This document shows positions 15,165 to 21,678 of a DNA stretch of 21,678 nt, piece after piece. The DNA is taken from assembly GCA_011322005.1 (NCBI GenBank), contig DROE01000051.1:1-21678 (forward strand), written 5' to 3'. Origin of the DNA: Devosia sp. (GTDB lineage Bacteria > Pseudomonadota > Alphaproteobacteria > Rhizobiales > Devosiaceae). A program made the translations under genes and the position numbers. Every line of letters begins with the position of its first letter. The first letter of the stretch is position 1. The notes beneath the pieces were generated by a model. It ran no database searches, had not been told where the DNA came from, and worked only from the letters and a program-made list of their open reading frames with translations.

Positions 15165-15623
15165 TTAATTGTTCGTTCCCGTGTCCGGAACTGTCGGCAC
15201 AGGCAGGTCAGAGACGTTGTTACCGGCCGCATCTGGTGCCGGCACGCCGTCTGTCGGGACCGGCAGATTGCCAGGAACCGGAAGACCACCTCCTGTTTCT
15301 CCCTGAAGCTCATTGAGCGCATCAAGAACGGTGACGCCTTCTTCGCCGATCACACTTCCCTCGGCACCGGTCAAAACCCGGTCGGTGCTGCGGTCCAGGT
15401 CGGCGACGATCGTGAGCACAATGGCCGTACCCATGAACAAGGCCGCCAGAATTGCGGTTGTTCGCGTAAGCAGATTGGCCGAACCGCGGGCACTCACCAG
15501 CCCGCCGCCGCTGCCGCCTCCGCCTCCCATCCCCAGGCCGCCGCCCTCAGAGCGCTGCAACAGGATCACGGCGATGAGCGCCAGCACGATAAGCAGATAG
15601 GCTACAATAAGGACATTGGCCAT
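15165..15623 (-). CDS. secG: SecG protein-export membrane subunit with long C-terminal tail
   Basis: Small subunit of the SecYEG translocon in the inner membrane. The first membrane helix is residues 3-22 (VLIVAYLLIVLALIAVILLQ), followed by the SecG hallmark QRSEGGGLGMGGGGGSGG. ANLLTRTT then leads into the second helix (about 55-75, ending VLTIVADL). At 152 residues it is clearly longer than the E. coli protein (110). The extra part is a Pro/Gly/Val-rich, low-complexity tail with three LPVP repeats; long tails are common in alphaproteobacterial SecG. The ATG at 15623 is the only good start, although its ribosome binding site is poor. The gap of 148 nt after tpiA leaves room for its own promoter. 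A terminator follows. Confidence 0.94.
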   Translation of the reverse strand: MANVLIVAYLLIVLALIAVILLQRSEGGGLGMGGGGGSGGGLVSARGSANLLTRTTAILAALFMGTAIVLTIVADLDRSTDRVLTGAEGSVIGEEGVTVLDALNELQGETGGGLPVPGNLPVPTDGVPAPDAAGNNVSDLPVPTVPDTGTNN

Positions 15624-15723
15624 GGCCGTTCAGTCTCTTCCAGATGTCAACACGGAACTGGCAGGTTCTTTTGAAAAAAATCTGCGCGGTTCTACTACCA
15701 AGCGTTCGCAAATACCACCCGCT

Positions 15724-15744
15724 TGTGACAATTAATTGTTCACA
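15724..15744. repeat. near-perfect palindrome between tpiA and secG
   Basis: A 21-bp near-palindrome: TGTGA, then the perfect 10-bp palindrome CAATTAATTG, one extra T, then TCACA. It lies about 100 nt before the secG start, in an intergenic stretch with no other gene. The arms recall CRP/FNR-type half sites, but the 11-nt spacing is not theirs. It could be an operator; no bound factor can be named. Confidence 0.4.
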
Positions 15745-15771
15745 CGCATATGGGGCGAAATCCTCCGGCCG

Positions 15772-16527
15772 TCAAGCGGCATCCGCAATTGCCAGAAAAT
15801 CTCGGGCCTTGAGGCTGGCACCGCCCACCAAACCGCCATTCACATTGGCAAGCGCAAGAATTTCAGCGGCGTTTTCAGGTTTCACGGAGCCGCCATAAAG
15901 AATGCGTGTTTCTTGGCCCTTGAGCGCCAGCCTGCTTACCAGCCAGTCCCGTATTGATGCATGCATGCGCAGGATATCGGCCGGGGTGGCCACCTCCCCG
16001 GTTCCGATGGCCCAGACCGGCTCATAGGCAATGACAATTTGCTCATTCTCCTGAAGCTGCGGGACGGAGCCGTCCAGTTGGTGTTCCACAACGGTAATTG
16101 CCAAAGCATCCAGGCGCTGGGCCCCGGTCTCTCCGACACAGATAATCGGCACGAGCCCCGCATCCAGCGCCGCCCGCGCCTTGGCCTGCACCACGCCATC
16201 AGTCTCGCCATGGTCACTGCGCCGCTCGGAGTGCCCCACAATAACAAAACGCGCTCCCGCATCCGCCAGCATTTCAGCACTTACATCACCAGTGTGCGCG
16301 CCAGTCCGGGCCACATGGCAATTCTGCCCCCCTGTTGCCAGCGGGCTATCGGCGCTGAGCGCCACGGCTTCAGCCAGCAAGGTCGCCGGCGGGCAAACAA
16401 GCACATCGCAATCGGGCCGGTCCTTGCCGGAGACCTTCTCTGCCATTGCCCGGATTTCGCGGAGGCTGGCGCGCAACCCGTTCATTTTCCAGTTTCCCGC
16501 GATTAGCGGCCTGATGGTGTTCGGCAT
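15772..16527 (-). CDS. tpiA: triosephosphate isomerase
   Basis: Interconverts dihydroxyacetone phosphate and glyceraldehyde 3-phosphate, and so links GlpD's product to lower glycolysis; cytosolic dimer. The 251 residues fit the family. Active-site residues are all present: Lys14 in AGNWKMNG, His99 in IVGHSERR, and Glu169 in AYEPVWAIGTG, whose last part starts the flexible phosphate-gripping loop. ILYGGSVKPEN and GGLVGGASL form the phosphate-binding C-terminal turns. The ATG at 16527 (MPNTIRPLIAGNWK) is chosen; a GTG four codons earlier abuts GGGAG too closely. It is divergent from the PpiD-like gene with 243 nt between. It is followed at 148 nt by secG. Confidence 0.97.
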   Translation of the reverse strand: MPNTIRPLIAGNWKMNGLRASLREIRAMAEKVSGKDRPDCDVLVCPPATLLAEAVALSADSPLATGGQNCHVARTGAHTGDVSAEMLADAGARFVIVGHSERRSDHGETDGVVQAKARAALDAGLVPIICVGETGAQRLDALAITVVEHQLDGSVPQLQENEQIVIAYEPVWAIGTGEVATPADILRMHASIRDWLVSRLALKGQETRILYGGSVKPENAAEILALANVNGGLVGGASLKARDFLAIADAA

Positions 16528-16770
16528 TGCTTGAGGCACCTCCCCCTTGCGCGACGCTTGTTATTGTCTTATCCGAGAGGCCAGAACACATTTCCGCGTG
16601 CCCGAGGCACAACGCATGAAAACGGCACTCTGAGGCGTTCTTAGCACTTTGAATAACAGGGACAAGCTTTGGCCGGACTTTTGGCTGCAAGAAAATTGAT
16701 ACTGCAACGAAATGCAGCGATTGCCCGCCCCGGAAAGTTGCACTAGATCTTCGTTATGAATGGAACTTGA
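16528..16770. promoter_or_regulatory. divergent intergenic region between tpiA and the ppiD-trp unit
   Basis: This 243-nt gap must hold promoters for both directions. The best plus-strand candidate is TTGCCC (16721-16726), 17 nt, TAGATC (16744-16749), only a modest match, placed just before the chaperone gene. A short inverted repeat CTGCA-N6-TGCAG lies at about 16702-16717. I see no clear tpiA promoter, no riboswitch, and no trp-type leader peptide rich in Trp codons. Confidence 0.3.
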
Positions 16771-18657
16771 ATGCTTGACAGTCTTCGCAAATTCGCCACC
16801 ACCTGGCCGGGGAAAATACTGGGAGCCTTTCTGCTCGTAGGGCTGGCCGGCTTCGGCATCACCGGAGTTATCAGTTCAATTGGCACCAATACAATTGCAC
16901 GTGTGGGCGACAAGGACATATCAACGCGGGACTTCCAGCGGGCCTACAGCACACAGATAAACAACATTTCCCGCCAGATAGGCTCTACTCCGACCCCCGA
17001 GCAGGCGGTGGCATTCGGCATACCGGGAAACGTGCTGACCCAACTGAGCACGGAGATGGCTCTCAACACGCTCGCCGAGCAGTTTTCACTGGGGCTTTCC
17101 GATGAAAAATTGGGAGAAATCCTGGCGCTGGACCCCAATTTTGGCGGAACTCTCGGGGCATTTGACCGCAACGTGTTCGAACAGGTCCTGCAGCGCAGCG
17201 GCTACACAGAAAACGAGTTCTTTCAGATCCGCCGGGAGGCTGCCATGCGACAGCAGATCGCCCTTGGTATGTTCAGCCGCATTTACGTTCCGGAAACGGT
17301 GGCGGAGCTGGCGCGGCGCTTCAACGCGGACCGACGAATCCTTGACTACGTCATAGTCAGCGAGGATATGCTTTTGCCCATTGCCTCGCCGACCGACGAA
17401 GTGCTCACAGAGTTTCTCGAAGAAAATCAGCAACGGTACCGAACGCCGGAGAAACGCAGAATACGTGCTATTGAACTTACGCCCGAGGCACTGGCAAAAA
17501 CCTATGAGATTGACCAGTCTGCGATTGAGGCGGAATACGAACGTACCAAGGATAACCTGATACGGGCCGAAACCCGCAACATTTCGCAGTTGCAACTCCC
17601 CACGGATGCCCAGGTGCGCTGGTTTGAGTTCGGACTGGCAAGCGGCAAGAGTTTTAACGACCTGGTGGCAGAAGCCGGTCTTGATGCCACGGAGCTTGGC
17701 GCCCTGAGCCGGGAGCAGATAACCGACGAGAAGCTGGCTGAAGCTGCCTTTTCACTTGAGCCGGGCGAGACCGCGATTGTGCAGGGTGTGCAGGGCAAAC
17801 GCGCAATAACCGTCACGTCCATTCAGTCTGGAGGGCAGATACCACTTGGCGATGTTGAAGACGAGATTGCCCAGCGCCTCGCCATTGCGCGGGCCCGTGA
17901 GCAATATGTGGATGTGCTCGACCAGATCGAAGAACAACGCGCCGCCTTCGTCGACATGGACAAAATCGCCGAGGCGTTCGGTCTGGAGCTTGTGGAAACA
18001 ACTATCACTCAGAACGGGAATGAGTTGCTGGAGTCTCTTGATCTGAATGACGAAGAGGTGAGCCGGGTTGCCGGTACTATTTTTCAGACGGAGATTGGTG
18101 GGCTGACCGCCTCGATTCTGATGGGCGCCAACAAAACACTGTGGTTTGACCTGCTTGAGGTTGAAGAGGCAAGAGACCAGACGCTTGAAGAAGTGCGCGG
18201 CCCCCTGGAGACCGCCTGGCTGTGGGAAAAACGCCGCGCCGCTCTGGCCGAACGGGCGGACGAACTGGTTCAGCAACTGGAAGATGGCATACCGTTTGCC
18301 GATATGGCCGTTGCCAACGGATTGTTTCCCCAGACATCACAACCCGCAAGCCGGGCGGGGGACGGCAGTTCCATAATCGACCAGACCGTTGCCCAGGCTG
18401 CCTATTCCGGCGGCGTGGGATATGCCGGAACCGCGCTCAGTGGAACGGGGGAGCGCGTTGTTTTTCAGGTAAGATCGGTCATTCCGGGTGAAACAGAGCT
18501 TACCCCGGAAGAACTGGACCAGGTCCGGCTCGGATTTCGTAATGATGTGTATTCCGATTTCGCCAACGCTTTGCGCGACGACGCCCAGGTTCGTGTCAAT
18601 CAGGGCGTGCTCAATCAGGTTCTGGGCCTGTCGGCAGGCGGTTCCGGATTTAACTAG
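16771..18657 (+). CDS. ppiD: PpiD/SurA-like membrane-anchored periplasmic chaperone (peptidylprolyl isomerase family)
   Basis: A 628-residue folding factor for exported proteins. The N-terminus MLDSLRKFATTWPGKILGAF runs into one membrane anchor (about residues 16-36), the layout of PpiD, with the rest in the periplasm. A SurA-N-like helical chaperone domain follows (VGDKDISTRDFQRAYSTQI, then ALNTLAEQFSLGLSDEKLGEI). A middle region around residues 265-360 is placed like a parvulin rotamase domain but is degenerate (NISQLQL where RHIL is usual; ELGAL for GDLGW), so isomerase activity is doubtful. GGAA lies 6 nt before the ATG. The stop codon is 2 nt before trpE, so it is the first gene of a unit with trpEGD. 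Confidence 0.88.
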   Translation: MLDSLRKFATTWPGKILGAFLLVGLAGFGITGVISSIGTNTIARVGDKDISTRDFQRAYSTQINNISRQIGSTPTPEQAVAFGIPGNVLTQLSTEMALNTLAEQFSLGLSDEKLGEILALDPNFGGTLGAFDRNVFEQVLQRSGYTENEFFQIRREAAMRQQIALGMFSRIYVPETVAELARRFNADRRILDYVIVSEDMLLPIASPTDEVLTEFLEENQQRYRTPEKRRIRAIELTPEALAKTYEIDQSAIEAEYERTKDNLIRAETRNISQLQLPTDAQVRWFEFGLASGKSFNDLVAEAGLDATELGALSREQITDEKLAEAAFSLEPGETAIVQGVQGKRAITVTSIQSGGQIPLGDVEDEIAQRLAIARAREQYVDVLDQIEEQRAAFVDMDKIAEAFGLELVETTITQNGNELLESLDLNDEEVSRVAGTIFQTEIGGLTASILMGANKTLWFDLLEVEEARDQTLEEVRGPLETAWLWEKRRAALAERADELVQQLEDGIPFADMAVANGLFPQTSQPASRAGDGSSIIDQTVAQAAYSGGVGYAGTALSGTGERVVFQVRSVIPGETELTPEELDQVRLGFRNDVYSDFANALRDDAQVRVNQGVLNQVLGLSAGGSGFN

Positions 18658-18659
18658 GC

Positions 18660-20183
18660 ATGAACGCGACCCCACGCGACCAGGAGTTTGAACGCTTTGC
18701 CGATGCCTACGACAAAGGCACCGGTCAGATTGTCTGGCGCCGGGTCGTCGCCGACCTGGAAACCCCGGTCAGCACCTATCTGAAACTGGCGGAAGGGCGC
18801 TCCAACTGCTTTTTGCTCGAGTCGGTGGAAAATGGGGCGACCCGGGGCCGTCATTCCATGATTGGACTGGAGCCCGACCTTGTTCTCAAGGTCGAGAACG
18901 GGAAGGCCTTCGTCAACCGGAACGCCGCCTTGAACCCTGACAGCTTCGAGCCTGTCGAGGCAGAGCCTCTCATGGCCCTGCGCACTCTGGTCGGCGAAAG
19001 CCAGATTGCGGCTCCCGAAGGCGTTCCGGCCCAGTCCGCCGGTCTTTACGGCTATCTGGGCTACGATATGGTGCGTCACATGGAGGAGTTGCCCGACGCC
19101 AACCCCGATGACCTGGCCACCCCCGACACCATCCTCATCCGCCCCGCGCTGCTGGCGGTGTTCGACACCCTCAAGGACGAACTCTATATCACCGCTCCGG
19201 TATATTTTCGTGAAAGGGTCACCGCAAAACAGGCCTTTGAGGCGGCGCACAACCGCATCGATGATGCGCTGGCCCGGCTGGCGCGCGCCCTGCCCCTGCA
19301 AAGCGTCGAGCAGGATATTGATAGAATCGAAGTGACCAGCAACACCTCAGAGGCTGAATATTTCGCCATGGTCGAAAAGGCAAAAAAATATATCACCGCC
19401 GGGGACATATTTCAGGTGGTGCTGAGCCAGCGTTTTTCCGCCGATTTTCCCCTGCCCCCGATGGCGCTTTACAGGGCGCTTCGGCGCACCAACCCCTCCC
19501 CGTACATGTATTTTCTGGATTTCGGCAGTTTTGCTATTGCCGGTTCCAGCCCCGAGATTCTGGTGCGGGTGGACAGGGGCGAAGTCACCATCCGCCCCAT
19601 CGCCGGCACCCGCAAACGCGGCGCAACGCCCAAACGTGACCGGGAGATGGCTCAGGAACTGATGAACGACCCCAAGGAGCTGGCCGAGCATTTAATGCTG
19701 CTTGACCTTGGGCGCAATGATGTAGGGCGGGTGGCAAAAATCGGCACTGTTGAAGTCACCGACAGCTTTTTCCTCGAATATTATTCCCACGTCATGCACA
19801 TCGTCTCCAACGTCACCGGACAATTGGACGACAAGCGCTTTGACTATGTGGATGCGCTCAGCGCCGGTTTTCCCGCCGGAACCGTCTCGGGTGCGCCCAA
19901 GGTCCGGGCCATGGAGATAATCGAGGAACTGGAAAAGTCGCGTCGTGGCGTCTACGGGGGCTGCGTGGGCTATTTTGGCGCTGACGGCTATATGGATACC
20001 TGCATCGTATTGCGCACCGCCATTTTGAAGGATGGCAAGCTCCATGTGCAGGCCGGGGCCGGGATTGTCGCTGATTCCAAACCCGAGCTTGAACAGCTTG
20101 AATGCCAGAACAAATCACGCGCCCTGTTCAGCGCCGCCGAGGAAGCGTTGCGCTTTGCCGGTCAGGCACGGGTCGGGCAATGA
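18660..20183 (+). CDS. trpE: anthranilate synthase component I
   Basis: Large subunit of anthranilate synthase: chorismate plus ammonia to anthranilate and pyruvate, first step of tryptophan synthesis, with ammonia supplied by TrpG. The length is 507 residues. The N-terminal domain has LLES (52-55) and a later NPSPYMYFLD (278-287), the two blocks that form the tryptophan feedback site in this family. The chorismate-binding C-terminal domain shows IAGTRKRGA (314-322), LLDLGRNDVGRV (347-358), GTVSGAPKVRAMEIIEELE (407-425) and GGCVGYFG (433-440). The ATG is 2 nt after the upstream stop with no strong ribosome binding site, so translation is probably coupled. It is not fused to trpG, unlike the TrpEG fusion of Rhizobium and Brucella. 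Confidence 0.97.
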   Translation: MNATPRDQEFERFADAYDKGTGQIVWRRVVADLETPVSTYLKLAEGRSNCFLLESVENGATRGRHSMIGLEPDLVLKVENGKAFVNRNAALNPDSFEPVEAEPLMALRTLVGESQIAAPEGVPAQSAGLYGYLGYDMVRHMEELPDANPDDLATPDTILIRPALLAVFDTLKDELYITAPVYFRERVTAKQAFEAAHNRIDDALARLARALPLQSVEQDIDRIEVTSNTSEAEYFAMVEKAKKYITAGDIFQVVLSQRFSADFPLPPMALYRALRRTNPSPYMYFLDFGSFAIAGSSPEILVRVDRGEVTIRPIAGTRKRGATPKRDREMAQELMNDPKELAEHLMLLDLGRNDVGRVAKIGTVEVTDSFFLEYYSHVMHIVSNVTGQLDDKRFDYVDALSAGFPAGTVSGAPKVRAMEIIEELEKSRRGVYGGCVGYFGADGYMDTCIVLRTAILKDGKLHVQAGAGIVADSKPELEQLECQNKSRALFSAAEEALRFAGQARVGQ

Positions 20184-20770
20184 TGGATATTCTGGTCATA
20201 GATAATTACGACAGTTTTACCTACAATCTGGTGCATCTGCTGGGCGGGCTGGGGGCAAACCCGACGGTCAGACGCAACGACAAGATAACTCTTGAAGAAA
20301 TCGACACGATGGCTCCTGGTGCAATCGTTTTGTCGCCCGGCCCCTGCACCCCGACTGAAGCGGGCATTTGCCTTGAACTGGTCAGACACTTCCATGGCAC
20401 AACGCCCATCTTTGGCGTTTGTCTGGGGCTGCAATCCATCGCCCAGGCCTTCGGGGGCGATATTGTTGCCTCGCCAACGCTGATGCACGGCAAGGTTTCA
20501 GCAATCTCCCACACTCAAAGCGGAGTTTTTGCGGACATCGACAGCCCGTTTGAAGCGACCCGTTATCATTCGCTTTGTGTTGCAGAAAAAAACCTACCCG
20601 AAATATTTGAAATTACCGCGCGCACTGATGATGGTGTAATAATGGGGCTGGGGCACCGGAATGGCCCCACCCACGGCGTGCAGTTCCATCCCGAAAGCAT
20701 TGCTTCAAAAAACGGAGACAAGCTGATGAAAAACTTTCTTGATACTGCCAGAAAATTCAACGCAGCCTAG
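20180..20770 (+). CDS. trpG: anthranilate synthase component II (glutamine amidotransferase)
   Basis: Small subunit that hydrolyses glutamine and channels ammonia to TrpE. The 196 residues form a class I glutamine amidotransferase: DNYDSFTYNL (8-17), the oxyanion region LSPGPCTP (51-58), the nucleophile Cys81 in GVCLGLQS, and the His170/Glu172 pair in VQFHPES. The ATG at 20180 overlaps the trpE stop by 4 nt (ATGA); a second ATG follows at 20183 and either could be used. In some bacteria this subunit also serves PabB for folate synthesis; nothing here decides that. It is followed 3 nt later by trpD. Confidence 0.96.
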   Translation: MMDILVIDNYDSFTYNLVHLLGGLGANPTVRRNDKITLEEIDTMAPGAIVLSPGPCTPTEAGICLELVRHFHGTTPIFGVCLGLQSIAQAFGGDIVASPTLMHGKVSAISHTQSGVFADIDSPFEATRYHSLCVAEKNLPEIFEITARTDDGVIMGLGHRNGPTHGVQFHPESIASKNGDKLMKNFLDTARKFNAA

Positions 20771-20773
20771 GTC

Positions 20774-21678
20774 ATGGACATTAAATCCGTACTTGAAACC
20801 CTGAGTTCAGGTGACGACCTCAGCCCCGGGGAAATGCGCGCCGCCATGACGACCATCATGGCGGGTGAGGCCACCCCCTCCCAGATTGGCGCTTTTCTGA
20901 TGGGATTGCGCCTCAAGGGAGAAACCGTCAGTGAAATTGCCAGCGCGGTAGCCATCCTGCGCGAAAAAATGGTGCCGGTCGCCGCCCCCGAAACGGCCAT
21001 GGACATTGTGGGCACCGGCGGGGATGGCGCTGGCACCTACAATATTTCAACCGCCAGCGCGCTGGTGGTTGCCGCGTCCGGGGTGCCGGTGGCCAAGCAT
21101 GGCAACAAGGCACTTTCTTCCAAATCCGGTTCTTCCGAGGCGTTGCAGGCCCTTGGGGTGAAACTGGACCTAGACCCGGCCGGGGTGTCGCGCTGCATCC
21201 GTGAGGCGGGCATCGGCTTCATGTTTGCGCCCAACCACCACCCGGCCATGCGCCACGTGGGGCCAACGCGCGCCGAGATGGGCGTGCGCACCATGTTCAA
21301 TCTGCTCGGACCCCAGAGTAACCCGGCGGGGGTGAAACGCTACCTTCTGGGGGTTTTTGCCCGCGAATGGGTCGAGCCGGTCGCCGCCGCCCTGCTGGAA
21401 AACGGCGCTTCGTCCGCCTGGGTCGTACACGGTTCGGACGGACTGGATGAAATCACCACCACCGGCAAGACCTTTGTCACCGCCATTGAAAACACCTCCC
21501 TGCGCAGCTTTGAGATTTCTCCCAAGGACGCCGGATTGGCGCTCGCTGACCCGGCCGACTTGGCAGGTGGCGACCCGGCCCACAATGCCAGAGCAATTGT
21601 TGCGCTTCTTGATGGAGAGCAAGGCGCCTATCGTGATATCGTGCTGATGAATGCGGGTGCAGCTTTTGTGGTCGCCAA
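20774..21678 (+). CDS. trpD: anthranilate phosphoribosyltransferase (3' end beyond window)
   Basis: Transfers the phosphoribosyl group of PRPP to anthranilate, second step of tryptophan synthesis. About 301 codons are visible of a family length near 340; the frame is open to the window edge. Landmarks are the PRPP-binding DIVGTGGDGAGTYNIST (77-93), KHGNKALSSKSGSSEALQALG (109-129), the anthranilate-contact region FAPNHHPAMRHVGPTR (151-166), NLLGPQSNPA (176-185), and a GLDEITTTG segment with the metal-binding DE pair. The ATG at 20774 is 3 nt after the trpG stop, so trpE, trpG and trpD form a tight operon. In related bacteria trpC usually comes next. Confidence 0.97.
   Translation, partial: MDIKSVLETLSSGDDLSPGEMRAAMTTIMAGEATPSQIGAFLMGLRLKGETVSEIASAVAILREKMVPVAAPETAMDIVGTGGDGAGTYNISTASALVVAASGVPVAKHGNKALSSKSGSSEALQALGVKLDLDPAGVSRCIREAGIGFMFAPNHHPAMRHVGPTRAEMGVRTMFNLLGPQSNPAGVKRYLLGVFAREWVEPVAAALLENGASSAWVVHGSDGLDEITTTGKTFVTAIENTSLRSFEISPKDAGLALADPADLAGGDPAHNARAIVALLDGEQGAYRDIVLMNAGAAFVVA

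Noticed and set aside
18600..18660. trp attenuator or tryptophan leader before trpE
   Set aside because: trpE starts 2 nt after the chaperone gene and no run of Trp codons or alternative hairpins is seen before it.
1..21678. Mobile elements, CRISPR arrays, tRNA/rRNA genes, riboswitches
   Set aside because: No transposase or integrase frame, no spaced direct-repeat array, no tRNA-like cloverleaf and no known riboswitch pattern found by reading both strands.

Overview
The window reads as a chromosomal segment of an alphaproteobacterium, most probably a member of the Hyphomicrobiales (Rhizobiales). The grounds are a small DUF4169-type protein, a rhizobial-type glycerol ABC transporter operon (glpD-glpSTPQUV preceded by a DeoR-family regulator), and the tpiA / ppiD / trpEGD and secG / pyrG neighbourhoods. 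The DNA is moderately GC-rich and densely coding, with no insertion sequence, phage gene, CRISPR array, tRNA or rRNA that I can see. I do not name a genus.

Layout. (1) 1-1037, plus strand: the tail of a c-type cytochrome gene cut by the window edge, then a small three-helix membrane protein. (2) 1076-16527, all minus strand. Read in the direction of transcription (right to left) this is tpiA, secG, pyrG, a DUF4169 gene, glpR, the glycerol operon glpD-glpS-glpT-glpP-glpQ-glpU-glpV, a 1-Cys peroxiredoxin, eno and a cytosolic serine hydrolase. Hairpin terminators follow secG, glpV and the peroxiredoxin gene, so these are several transcription units. (3) 16771-21678, plus strand, divergent from tpiA: a PpiD/SurA-like chaperone, then trpE, trpG and trpD (trpD runs off the window) with gaps of 2-3 nt or overlaps of 4 nt.

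How the genes work together. GlpV is the periplasmic binding protein, GlpP and GlpQ the permease pair, GlpS and GlpT the two ATPases, and GlpU a small extra membrane protein. GlpD oxidises glycerol 3-phosphate to dihydroxyacetone phosphate, TpiA converts that to glyceraldehyde 3-phosphate, and enolase works further down the same route. No glycerol kinase is in the window. A good promoter (TTGACA, 17 nt, TGTAGT) sits in front of glpD, with three helically spaced CGTTT repeats over its -10 and start region and a 7-bp inverted repeat around its -35. These are likely GlpR sites.

Most interesting points. GlpS and GlpT carry complementary defects: GlpT has lost the LSGGQ signature and GlpS has lost the H-switch histidine. 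The predicted heterodimer therefore has one intact and one degenerate ATP site. The 193-nt gap before glpV holds a perfect 11-bp inverted repeat with nested pairing. An unexplained small ORF with a strong Shine-Dalgarno sequence crosses this gap and overlaps the glpV start. The rest is mostly well-known housekeeping.
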